A program made the translations under genes and the position numbers. 64,000 bases of DNA from contig OZ245813.1 of NCBI GenBank assembly GCA_965228445.1, positions 1 through 64,000 of the forward strand, written 5' to 3'. This stretch comes from Thalassobaculum sp965228445. Lineage in GTDB: Bacteria; Pseudomonadota; Alphaproteobacteria; Thalassobaculales; Thalassobaculaceae. Positions 16,907 to 25,259 of this stretch are shown here, one piece after another (the first letter of the stretch is position 1; every line of letters begins with the position of its first letter). A model generated the notes under the pieces. That model was not told where the DNA came from. It saw only the letters and a program-made list of their open reading frames with translations, and searched no databases.

Positions 16907-16934
16907 CGGACCGCGTCCCGAGGGACGCGGTCCG
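16907..16934 (-). terminator. Intercistronic hairpin between TAXI binding protein and permease
   Basis: A perfect 13-base stem (16907-16919 with 16922-16934) with a two-base loop is followed on the minus strand by CCTTTC. It sits between the binding-protein gene and the permease gene, where partial termination or 3'-end protection would yield excess binding protein. Confidence 0.6.
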
Positions 16935-16970
16935 CCTGTGCCGCCGCGGCGGCGGTGTATCGGGCGGCGG

Positions 16971-17951
16971 TCAGCCGCCGTGGATCAGCGAGGCCGGGAT
17001 GCTGGCGCCGTTCTCGTTGAACCAGCGGGCCGCACCCGGATGCCAGGGCATGAACGTGTTCTTGTCCCAGTTCCCGACCACGGTGGCGGTCGCCGCCTTG
17101 TGGATGCCGACCATGCGGGCGTTGTCGGACATCACGACCTTGGTCGCCTCGTAGACGAAGGATTCCGGCAGGTCGCAGTTGGCGATGGCGAAGTTCCACA
17201 TGGAGACCGAGCGCGCCGGCTTGGTCAGGGTGGTGTAGGTGCTGGCCTTGATCTCGAAGGCGGAGACCGGGAAGGCGTCGATGATCTTCTTCTGCTCTTC
17301 CTCGGTGAACTCGATCACGTTGATCTCGGTCTGCACCTCGAGCTGGCTGACGGCCGGAACCGGCACGCCGGCGGCGAAGGCCACCACGTCGAGCAGGTTG
17401 TCCTGGAGCTGACCGCCCAGATCGGACCAGCCGCCGTTACGACGGTCGAAGGAGACGCCCAGGGTCTCCAGCATCTTCGGGAAATAGGTGTCCGAGGTGG
17501 AGCCGGCCGGACCGAAGCCGATCTTGGCGCCGGACGGGATCTCGGCGACCGAGGTGATGCCCGAGGACTTCAGCGTGGTGATCGAGAACGGGGTCTCGTA
17601 CATCGGGAACATCGCGCAGGCATTGGTCATCTGCAGGCCCGGGGCGATCGCGTTCTGCCCGTCCATCGACTCGCGGGCCGGACCCATGGTGGTCATGCCG
17701 AAGGCCGCGTCGGCGGTGTGGACCAGCGCCATGTTCTGCATCGGGCCGCCGGTGACTTCCGCACCGCCGGAAATGCCGAGCTGATCGGCCACCAGGTTTG
17801 CCCAACCGGAGCCGTAGGCGAAGTAGGTGCCGCCCTGGGAGGCGGTGGCGACCGTGAAGCTGGACGGCCAGTCGCTGCGGTCCTGGGCGGTCACGGTTGC
17901 GGGGGCGAGCGCGAGCGCGGCAATCGCGCCAAGCAGAGCGAAGCGTTTCAT
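16971..17951 (-). CDS. TAXI-family TRAP solute-binding protein
   Basis: A 326-residue periplasmic protein with a signal peptide ending near TVTAQD. The mature start has the TAXI signature: ATASQGGTYFAYGSGWANLVAD, then GGPMQNMALVHTADAAFGMTTMGPA. It captures a solute for the fused permease encoded downstream. AAGGA lies about 8 bases before the ATG at 17951. Known TAXI substrates include glutamate and related acids, but the ligand here is unassigned. Confidence 0.92.
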   Translation of the reverse strand: MKRFALLGAIAALALAPATVTAQDRSDWPSSFTVATASQGGTYFAYGSGWANLVADQLGISGGAEVTGGPMQNMALVHTADAAFGMTTMGPARESMDGQNAIAPGLQMTNACAMFPMYETPFSITTLKSSGITSVAEIPSGAKIGFGPAGSTSDTYFPKMLETLGVSFDRRNGGWSDLGGQLQDNLLDVVAFAAGVPVPAVSQLEVQTEINVIEFTEEEQKKIIDAFPVSAFEIKASTYTTLTKPARSVSMWNFAIANCDLPESFVYEATKVVMSDNARMVGIHKAATATVVGNWDKNTFMPWHPGAARWFNENGASIPASLIHGG

Positions 17952-18185
17952 CCGGGGTCCTTCATGTTTTCGTTAAAATCGGGTCGCCCTGACTTCGTTT
18001 CAAATTACGGGCGATGTGGAAATAGGGAGATGTCGGGCAAGAGACAAGCGCTTCGGCGGTCGCCCCGCGAAAAATAATTTGGCGCAAAGACCCGCCGTTT
18101 CCGGCGCTGCCCATGCGACGGAAATTTTTCAGGAGTCGGGAGCTGGTTCGGCCCGGCCTCGGCGGATGGGACCGGGAGGCAGGCT

Positions 18186-20741
18186 TCAGACCGCGACCGC
18201 GAGCTGGTGCTCGGCGACGGCGTCCCGCATCGCCTGGTTCAGGGCGTCGAAATCGATCGGTTTCGGCACGAAGCCGTTGATCCCGACCGCCGTGCAGGCT
18301 TCCCGGCTCTCCTCGACGACATCCGCCGTGAGCGCGATCACCGGGATGTGCCCCTTGTGCCCGGCCATCTGCCGGATGCGCCGGGTGGCCTCGATGCCGG
18401 ACATCACCGGCATCCGCAGATCCATCAGGATCACGTCGAAATCCTCGGCCTCGACCGCGCGCACGGCCTCGGCCCCGTTCGTGGTCAGGACCGCCGAATG
18501 ACCGTTCTTCGCCAGCAGCGCTTCGACGATCATCCGGTTGATCTCCACATCCTCGACCACCAGGACCTTCAGATGGTTCGACCGGGGGCGCTGGCCGTCG
18601 CCGGCGGCATCGATCTCCGCCACGCGTTCTTCCACCGCCTGGAACGGAAGCTGGAAATGGAAGGTGCTGCCCTCGCCGAAGCGGCTTTCCACGCCGATGC
18701 TGCCGTTCAGCAGGGTGACCAGGCGGCGGCAGATGGCGAGGCCCAGCCCGGTGCCCTGGTAGGTCCGGCTGATCGAGGCGTCGGCCTGGGTGAATGCCTT
18801 GAACAGGTTCGGCAGCACCTCCGGCCTTATGCCGATGCCGGTGTCGACCACCTTGAACGACAGGCCGCCCGTGCTCCGGTCGACATCGCAATGCAGGGTG
18901 ACCGATCCGTGCTCGGTGAACTTGACCGCATTGCCGAGCAGGTTGATCAGGATCTGACGCAGCCGCGCGGGATCGCCGGTGACGGCCCGGGGCACGGCCT
19001 CGCCGATGCGGGCGGAAATCGCGATCCGGTCGATCTTGGCCGTCTGGCCGATCTGCTGGGTCAGGCCGATCACGTCGTCGATCAGTGGCCGGACCTCGAA
19101 CGCGACCTCCTCCACCAGCATCTTGCCGGCCTCCAGCTTGGAGAGGTCCAGGATGTCGTTCAGGATTCGGAGCAGGCCGTTGGAGGCGCCCTTGATCCGG
19201 CGGACCTTGGCGGCCCATTCGGGCTTCAGATCCTCGTCCAGCAGCAGGTCCGCCATGCCCATGATGCCGGTCATCGGCGTGCGGATCTCGTGGCTCATGG
19301 AGGCCAGGAATTCCGACTTGGCAAGGTTCGCGGCCTCGGCTGCCTCCTCCGCCTCTTTCAGCTCCGTGATGTCAATCCGCAGTCCGACGACGCCGCCCTC
19401 CGGCGTCTTCCGCTCCCGCAGCTTGAGCCAGCGCCCGTTGCTGAGCTTCTGGTTCAACTCGCCGCCCGCCCGGTGCGCCTCCAGCCGTCCCTGAATGAGG
19501 CTTTCGAACTCGGCATCGTCCGGGGTTGGCGCGGAGCCTGTCGGATCGCCCGGCCGGGCGTAGATGTTGCACTCGGCCGAGGCGCGCAGGATCGTCTCGA
19601 AGCTCACCCCCGGCTGGATTACCTCGTTCCCGCGCGGGAAGAAGTCCTTGTACTTCCGGTTGGCGAGGATGAGCCGGTCGTCCTTGTCGAACAGCACGAA
19701 GCCGTCGTCGATCGAGTTGATGGCCATCAGAAGCATCTGCTCGGCCTTCTCGGCCCGCTCGGACTCGCGTTTCCGCAGCGTGATGTCGTTTTCGATCGAG
19801 ATGAACTTCTTGGGCTGGCCGGGCGCGTGGATCGACTGGCAGTGCACTTCGGCCCAGAACGGGGTGCCGTCCTTGCGGTAGTTGAGGATCTCGACGTCGA
19901 AACCGTCGCCGCGAACGAGTGCCTCGCGCATCGCCTTGACGGTCTCCGGGTTGGTGTCGGGACCCTGCAGAAGCCGGCCCGGCTTCTTGCCCAGGGCTTC
20001 CTCCAGGCTGTAGCCGGTGGCCCGCGTGAATCCCTCGTTGACCCATTCGATGTGGCCGGTGCCGTCGGTGATGATCACCGAATTGGTCGCCTCGCGCGCG
20101 ACCAGGGACAGCTTCGCGTCCTCCTGCTGGCGTTTCGCCAGAGTGGCGCGCAGCTGGACGTAGTTGCGCGAGGCCTCCAGCGCCAGCCCGACGACCACCG
20201 TGCTGGCGACGTTGTTGGCGAGCAGCAGAAACCCGGCCTTGCCGATGATCTGAACCGCGGTGGCGGCGTCGGCGCTGACGAAGAAGGCGGGCAGGACGGA
20301 GATCGTTCCCAGCGTGCTGATGACCGCAAGGCTGACCGGCGTGAGCCGCAGCCGCCAGCGCCGCAGGGCCACCATGACCAGCAGGCCGAAGCCGCCGTAC
20401 AGCAGGAACCCGACGGCACCGCCGAGCGCCAGGGGGCCGCCGACCAGGGAATAGCGGGCGGCGGCTCCGATGGCCGCGGCGACGATCGCGCCGACCGGTC
20501 CGCTGAAGGCGGCGGCGAGAATGGCGGGCCCGGCGCGCGGGTCGAAGGTCGCGCCGACCGGCAGTTCGATCGGCTTCAGCATCACGACGACGATGACGAC
20601 GCCGAACAGCGTGCCGATGAGGACGTTATGCAGGAAGCGGCGCGCGCCGGCGGCGGCCAGCGACTCCAGATAGGCCACGCAGACGGACAGCATGACCAAA
20701 AGGCCGAGGCCACTGATGAACTGCGGCAGCCATGCGAACAT
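18186..20741 (-). CDS. 5TM-LYT PAS hybrid histidine kinase
   Basis: An 851-residue membrane sensor kinase. Residues about 1-190 form a 5TM-LYT-type membrane sensor (LPVGATFDPRAGPAILAAAF is typical). A PAS domain follows near 215-325 and a second near 335-460. The HisKA dimerisation helix carries His484 in SMSHEIRTP. The ATPase region includes NLLGNAVKFTEHG, DTGIGI and GTGLGLAI. The C-terminal receiver has the phospho-site in VILMDLRMP. The first PAS resembles LOV domains (GRLLQGPDTNPE) but lacks the photoactive cysteine. The signal and the partner regulator are unknown, and no separate response regulator is adjacent. Confidence 0.9.
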   Translation of the reverse strand: MFAWLPQFISGLGLLVMLSVCVAYLESLAAAGARRFLHNVLIGTLFGVVIVVVMLKPIELPVGATFDPRAGPAILAAAFSGPVGAIVAAAIGAAARYSLVGGPLALGGAVGFLLYGGFGLLVMVALRRWRLRLTPVSLAVISTLGTISVLPAFFVSADAATAVQIIGKAGFLLLANNVASTVVVGLALEASRNYVQLRATLAKRQQEDAKLSLVAREATNSVIITDGTGHIEWVNEGFTRATGYSLEEALGKKPGRLLQGPDTNPETVKAMREALVRGDGFDVEILNYRKDGTPFWAEVHCQSIHAPGQPKKFISIENDITLRKRESERAEKAEQMLLMAINSIDDGFVLFDKDDRLILANRKYKDFFPRGNEVIQPGVSFETILRASAECNIYARPGDPTGSAPTPDDAEFESLIQGRLEAHRAGGELNQKLSNGRWLKLRERKTPEGGVVGLRIDITELKEAEEAAEAANLAKSEFLASMSHEIRTPMTGIMGMADLLLDEDLKPEWAAKVRRIKGASNGLLRILNDILDLSKLEAGKMLVEEVAFEVRPLIDDVIGLTQQIGQTAKIDRIAISARIGEAVPRAVTGDPARLRQILINLLGNAVKFTEHGSVTLHCDVDRSTGGLSFKVVDTGIGIRPEVLPNLFKAFTQADASISRTYQGTGLGLAICRRLVTLLNGSIGVESRFGEGSTFHFQLPFQAVEERVAEIDAAGDGQRPRSNHLKVLVVEDVEINRMIVEALLAKNGHSAVLTTNGAEAVRAVEAEDFDVILMDLRMPVMSGIEATRRIRQMAGHKGHIPVIALTADVVEESREACTAVGINGFVPKPIDFDALNQAMRDAVAEHQLAVAV

Positions 20742-20811
20742 CGGATTTGCCCTGCATTGCGAAGAGACCGCAATGATGGGAGGGCCGATCTTAAAATTCC
20801 GTCAATTTTAT

Positions 20812-21819
20812 CTAAGCGTGCAGGACCGGGCCGTCGAGGAACCGCATCAGCTCGCCGAAATATCCTTGCGAGCGCGCCGGGTGGCCCGGATCGGAGGTGA
20901 TGGCGACGGCAAGGTTGCGCCCGGGATGGGCGGCGATCACCTGGCCGCCGTAGCCGCGCGCGATCAGATAGCCGCTGTCGGAGACGAACCAGCCGTAGCC
21001 GTAGCCGAGCCCCGACCAGGGCGACTGTGTCCGCGGTTCGGCCGAGGCCTCGACCCATTGCCGCGACACCACCTGCCGGCCGTCCACCATGCCGCCGTCG
21101 CGCATCAGCACCGCCACGCGCAGCATCGCCCGCGGGGTGAGGGCCATCTGGTTGCCGCCCATGTAGTAGCCCTGCGGGTCGCGGGTCCAGGCCGGGATCT
21201 CGATGCCGAGCGGATCGCCCAGACGGTTCCGGGCCTGGGCCAGCAGGCTCTCCTCTGCCGCCACAGTCAGGGCGGCGCCGAGGATATGGCTCGACCCGGT
21301 CGAGTAGATCATCCGCCCGCCCGGCGAGCCGACCATCGGCCGGCGCAGGGCATAGGCCACCCAGTTCCGCGAACTGACCCAGGCGCCGTATTCCGGCCCG
21401 GAGGTCGCGCCGAGCCCGGCCCGCATGGTCACCAGGTCCTGCAGAGTGAGCCGGGCCACCGCGGGATCGGCATCGTCCGGCACGAGCTGCGGGGCGACGT
21501 CGGTCAACCGGGCATCGACGCCCGGGATCTCGCCCCGGTCGATGGCGATGCCCAGAAGCAGGGCGACGAGGCTTTTCGAGCAGGACTTGATATTGGCCGT
21601 CCGGTCGAGCCCCGGACCGCGCAGGGCGTCGGCGAACACCAGGTCGGCGCCGCGCTGGACCAGGATCGAGTGCAGGCGGGGGAAGGAGCGTGCCGCCTCG
21701 CCGATAGCCGCCTCCGGTGCGCGTGCGGTCGCGGCCGCGGCCGTTCCGCCTGGAGCGAGAAACGGTGCGGCCAGGGCTGCGGCGCCTGTGGCGGCGAACC
21801 GGCGTCGGGTGAGCCTCAT
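20812..21819 (-). CDS. Exported serine hydrolase of the beta-lactamase/class C family
   Basis: A 335-residue protein. It begins with a twin-arginine signal (LTRRRFAATG) and continues into a penicillin-binding-like hydrolase fold. The nucleophile is Ser79 in the S-x-x-K box SCSK, followed by a YSTGSS segment in the position of the YxN motif. This group includes esterases and 6-aminohexanoate-dimer-hydrolase-like enzymes as well as beta-lactamases, so substrate and drug resistance cannot be inferred. I placed the start at the twin-arginine signal; a longer frame to 21975 has an unrelated extension. Confidence 0.8.
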   Translation of the reverse strand: MRLTRRRFAATGAAALAAPFLAPGGTAAAATARAPEAAIGEAARSFPRLHSILVQRGADLVFADALRGPGLDRTANIKSCSKSLVALLLGIAIDRGEIPGVDARLTDVAPQLVPDDADPAVARLTLQDLVTMRAGLGATSGPEYGAWVSSRNWVAYALRRPMVGSPGGRMIYSTGSSHILGAALTVAAEESLLAQARNRLGDPLGIEIPAWTRDPQGYYMGGNQMALTPRAMLRVAVLMRDGGMVDGRQVVSRQWVEASAEPRTQSPWSGLGYGYGWFVSDSGYLIARGYGGQVIAAHPGRNLAVAITSDPGHPARSQGYFGELMRFLDGPVLHA

Positions 21820-22034
21820 CGGATATCTGTCCCGGGCTGTGGAGTCCTCGGAACCGAACGGTCCCATCCCCAATATGTGACCGGAACCGGGGATTGCCAC
21901 GGCAGGCTCGGCCGGCGGTGGGATCTGGCGTCTCGCGGCGCGCGTCTCGGCGGCCGCGGGGTCGACAGAATGCAAGTCCGACTTAGGTGTAGAGGGGCGA
22001 GACTGAGTACGAACGGACAGAAAAGGAGACAGCG

Positions 22035-22160
22035 ATGACCAAGCTCACCCCTACCGAAGCCCGCCAGGGTCGGCGCGGACGGCCGGTTCTGGTGGTCCTT
22101 ACGATCTCCTTCGCCCTCGCCGTCGCGGCGCTGGGCGCGGTCGCCGTCTTTACGGCATGA
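22035..22160 (+). CDS. 41-residue single-pass membrane protein
   Basis: A short frame with an AGGAG site 7 bases before its ATG. The product has a basic N-terminus (ARQGRRGRP) and one hydrophobic helix of about 23 residues (LVVLTISFALAVAALGAVAV) ending FTA. This fits a small inner-membrane protein with its N-terminus in the cytoplasm. I do not recognise a family. It lies between the divergent serine hydrolase and the GST gene. Confidence 0.6.
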   Translation: MTKLTPTEARQGRRGRPVLVVLTISFALAVAALGAVAVFTA

Positions 22161-22249
22161 CCATGGCGGGGGCTGACCCCGCGTGAGACACTCTTCCGCC
22201 CCGCGTCGACCGGCCATCAAGGTCGGCATAAGCGGGCCGGGAGGGTTTC

Positions 22250-22849
22250 ATGAAGCTGTACATCAACACGACGTCCCCCTTCGTTCGGCTGGTCCGTCTG
22301 GCGATCGCCGAGAAGGGCCTCGACAGGCGGATCGAGACGGAAATCGTCGATCCCTGGGCCGATGCGGAACCTTTCCTGCGCGCCAATGCAGCCGCCCGGG
22401 TCCCGGCCCTGGTCACCGACGAGGGCAAGCCGATCGCCGAGGCGTTCCTCATCCTGAGTTACCTCGATGCGCTCGCCCCGCAGCCGCCGGTCTGGCCGGC
22501 GGAGGATCTGGTGGCGACCCTGGCGGTCGCCGCGCCGGCGCTCGGCGCCATCGAGGCGGCCACCGCGATCATCATCGGCCGCAAGTCGAACCCGGCCTTC
22601 GACGACGACGTGGTCGGGACCAAGCGCCACCGCACGATGCGCGAGGGGCTGCGGCGGCTCGACGCCACCCCACCGCGGGATTTCGCCGACCGACCCGATA
22701 TCGCCGGCTACGCGGCCGTCACCGCCGTCGACTACATCCGGTTCCGCTTTCCCGACAGGGACTGGCTGTCCGGCCTGCCGGCCCTGGCCGCCTGGCGGGA
22801 GCGTCAGCAGACGCGGAACTCCGTGGTCTCGACGCAACCGTATGCGTGA
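22250..22849 (+). CDS. Glutathione S-transferase family protein
   Basis: A 199-residue protein with a thioredoxin-like N-terminal half. It opens MKLYINTTSPFVRLVRLA, with Ser9 in the usual catalytic-loop position, and has the cis-proline in ARVPAL and the glutathione-contact DEGKPIAEAFLIL. The C-terminal half is helical. Substrate is unknown. Its start follows GGGAGGG closely. Confidence 0.85.
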   Translation: MKLYINTTSPFVRLVRLAIAEKGLDRRIETEIVDPWADAEPFLRANAAARVPALVTDEGKPIAEAFLILSYLDALAPQPPVWPAEDLVATLAVAAPALGAIEAATAIIIGRKSNPAFDDDVVGTKRHRTMREGLRRLDATPPRDFADRPDIAGYAAVTAVDYIRFRFPDRDWLSGLPALAAWRERQQTRNSVVSTQPYA

Positions 22850-22896
22850 GACGCCCCGCGAGGGGCCAGGGTCGGAAGTCGGATTTCGGAGGGGAA

Positions 22897-22971
22897 TGGT
22901 GGGCGCGGCTGGGATTGAACCAGCGACCCCTGCCGTGTGAAGGCAGTGCTCTCCCGCTGAGCTACGCGCCC
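22897..22971 (-). tRNA. tRNA-Val (anticodon CAC)
   Basis: The minus strand folds into a full cloverleaf. It has a 7-base acceptor stem (GGGCGCG with CGCGCCC), a D arm, an anticodon loop TTCACAC with anticodon CAC, and a T arm GCTGG-TTCAATC-CCAGC. The 3' CCA is encoded. Confidence 0.95.
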
Positions 22972-23060
22972 GGTCCGTATCGGGACGCCGGTATCTACGG
23001 GGACCGGCGGGGCTTGTCAATCACTCAACGTCCGCCCGCGCCATTCTCCGATCTGCAGCG

Positions 23061-23735
23061 TCACAGCCCGAGCAGGCCCGGCAGGGCGGTCAGGCTGTCG
23101 ATCCGGGCGTCGGCCTCGATCTCGGCGAGGGGCAGGCGCGCATAGCCGTAGCTGACCAGGACCGCTCCGGTTCCGGCCCCGTGGGCCACGGCCATGTCGT
23201 GCTCGTTGTCGCCGACCATCACCGCCGCCTCCGGTGCAGCCCCCAGCAGGCCCAGCGTGTCGAGCAGATGGCGCGGGTCGGGCTTGCGGTGGGGGAAGCG
23301 GTCGCCGCCGGCCACCGCATCCACGTGCGGCGCGAAGCCGAGCGCCTCCAGCACCAGCTCGGCCGGACGCTGCGGCTTGTTGGTGCAGACCGCCACCGCG
23401 AGCCCTGCGGCCTTCAGCGCGGCAACGGTCTCGACCGCGCCCGGATAGGCGTGGGTGTGGCCGGCCACGTCGCTCTGGTACTCGACGATGAAGCGGGCCA
23501 CCAGCGAGTCGAGTTCCCCGGCGCTGCCGGCCGGGGTGCCGGTCGCCGACCAGGCGCGCTCGACGAACACCCGACTGCCGTCGCCGATGAAACGCCGCAC
23601 CTCCTGCGGCGTCAGCGGGCGGCGGCCTTGGGCGGCGAGCAGGCGGTTGGCGGCGGCGCCGAGGTCGTCGGCGCTGTCGATCAGGGTTCCGTCGAGATCG
23701 AAGACGACCGCGACCGGTTTCGTTGGAAGAGGCAT
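23061..23735 (-). CDS. gph: Phosphoglycolate phosphatase (HAD family)
   Basis: A 224-residue HAD hydrolase. Motif I is FDLDGTLIDSADDL, motif II is CTNKP, the lysine is in HRKPDP and motif IV is MVGDNEHDM. These fit phosphoglycolate phosphatase, which clears 2-phosphoglycolate arising from DNA repair or oxygenase side reactions. The reading frame stays open a long way upstream on the minus strand, but that extension is antisense to glmU and glmS. The start at 23735 matches the family N-terminus. Confidence 0.88.
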   Translation of the reverse strand: MPLPTKPVAVVFDLDGTLIDSADDLGAAANRLLAAQGRRPLTPQEVRRFIGDGSRVFVERAWSATGTPAGSAGELDSLVARFIVEYQSDVAGHTHAYPGAVETVAALKAAGLAVAVCTNKPQRPAELVLEALGFAPHVDAVAGGDRFPHRKPDPRHLLDTLGLLGAAPEAAVMVGDNEHDMAVAHGAGTGAVLVSYGYARLPLAEIEADARIDSLTALPGLLGL

Positions 23736-23894
23736 CGGGACCGTGGAATGAATAAAACCGAAGGGCTTGAGGTTGTTACACTCAGTTGCAAATCGTGTGT
23801 TCGTCAACGCCCCCGGCCGATGGCATGTATAACCGGCTGACGGCCCGCCCCTTATCCGGGGGCGGGACCGCGCGAGAAAAGGAGCCTGTCGCCG

Positions 23895-25256
23895 ATGAGC
23901 GAACGAGTCGCCGCCGTGATCCTCTCCGCCGGCATGGGGACGCGCATGAAGTCGGCCCTGCCGAAGGTGCTGCACCCGGTGGCCGGCAAGCCGATGATCG
24001 GCTGGGTGCTGGACGCGGTCGCCGGCAGCGGCGCCGATCCGGTGGTCGTGGTCACCGCGCCGGCCCATGACGCGGTCCGCGACGCCGTGAGCGGACGGGC
24101 CGCCGTCGCCGTGCAGGACCCGCCGCTGGGCACCGGGCATGCCGTGCTCGCCTCGGCCGACGCGCTGGAGAGCTGGTGCCGGGACGGCGGCACGGTCCTG
24201 GTCTGCTTCGGCGACACCCCGATGATCACCCCGGACACCCTGTCCCATCTGGTCGCGGCCCGCCGGGCGGCGGACGATCCGGCGGTGGTGGTTCTCGGCT
24301 TCGAACCGGAGGATCCAGCACTCTACGGCCGGCTCGTGCTCGGGCCGGACGGGGCGCTGGAGCGCATCATCGAGGCGCGGGACGCGACCCCCGAGGTGCT
24401 GGCCATCGGGCTGTGCAACGGCGGGGTGATGGCGATCGACGCGGCGGTCCTGTTCGACATGCTGCGGCGGATCGGCAACGACAACGTCAAGGGCGAGTTC
24501 TACCTCACCGATCTGGTGGGCGTCGCCCACCAGGATGGCCGGCGCTGCCATGTGGTGACCTGCGATCCGCTGGAGACCCAGGGCGTTGATTCGCGCTCCG
24601 GCCTGGCGCGGGCCGAGGCGGCGATGCAGGCCAGGCTGCGCGCGGCGGCTCTGGACGGCGGGGTGACAATGACCGCGCCGGAGACGGTGTTCCTGACCCA
24701 CGACACCCGGCTGGCGCCGGACGTCACGGTCGGCCCGCATGTGGTGTTCGGCCCCAAGGTGGTGGTCGAGGAGGGGGCGGAGATCCGCGCCTTCAGCCAT
24801 CTGGAGGGCGCTCATGTAGGGCCCGGCGCCCTGGTCGGTCCCTATGCCCGGCTGCGGCCCGGCGCGCGGATCGGCGCCGACGCCCATATCGGCAATTTCG
24901 TGGAAGTGAAGAACGCCGAGATCGAGCCGGGCGCGAAGGCCAACCATCTCAGCTATATCGGCGATGCGCGGGTCGGCAGCGGCGCCAATATCGGAGCCGG
25001 GACCATCACCTGCAATTACGACGGCTACAACAAGCACCACACCGATATCGGCGCGCGCGCCTTCATCGGCTCCAACACCGCCCTGGTGGCGCCGGTCAAG
25101 GTCGGCGACGGCGCGATCATCGGGGCGGGCTCGACCGTGACGAAGGAGGTGGCCGGCGACGATCTCGTGGTCGTGCGCGGCGAGACCAAGACCATTCCCG
25201 GCGGGGGCGAACGCCTGCGCCAGCGCAATCTTGCGAAGAAGAAGACGAAAGGCTGA
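23895..25256 (+). CDS. glmU: Bifunctional UDP-GlcNAc pyrophosphorylase/GlcN-1-P acetyltransferase
   Basis: A 453-residue enzyme making UDP-GlcNAc for peptidoglycan and lipid A. The N-terminal uridyltransferase has LSAGMGTRMKSALPKVLHP. The C-terminal half is a left-handed beta helix of hexapeptide repeats, with NFVEVKN, the catalytic-site NHLSYIGDARVG and GTITCNYDGYNKH. glmS follows after 3 bases, so the two consecutive steps of amino-sugar supply are co-transcribed. Confidence 0.97.
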   Translation: MSERVAAVILSAGMGTRMKSALPKVLHPVAGKPMIGWVLDAVAGSGADPVVVVTAPAHDAVRDAVSGRAAVAVQDPPLGTGHAVLASADALESWCRDGGTVLVCFGDTPMITPDTLSHLVAARRAADDPAVVVLGFEPEDPALYGRLVLGPDGALERIIEARDATPEVLAIGLCNGGVMAIDAAVLFDMLRRIGNDNVKGEFYLTDLVGVAHQDGRRCHVVTCDPLETQGVDSRSGLARAEAAMQARLRAAALDGGVTMTAPETVFLTHDTRLAPDVTVGPHVVFGPKVVVEEGAEIRAFSHLEGAHVGPGALVGPYARLRPGARIGADAHIGNFVEVKNAEIEPGAKANHLSYIGDARVGSGANIGAGTITCNYDGYNKHHTDIGARAFIGSNTALVAPVKVGDGAIIGAGSTVTKEVAGDDLVVVRGETKTIPGGGERLRQRNLAKKKTKG

Positions 25257-25259
25257 GCC

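Noticed and set aside
18186..20741. First PAS domain of the hybrid kinase as a LOV photosensor
   Set aside because: The photoactive cysteine is missing at the expected position, so light sensing through flavin adduct is unlikely.
18207..20900. An 897-residue plus-strand frame
   Set aside because: Antisense to the 5TM hybrid kinase, whose motifs are unmistakable.
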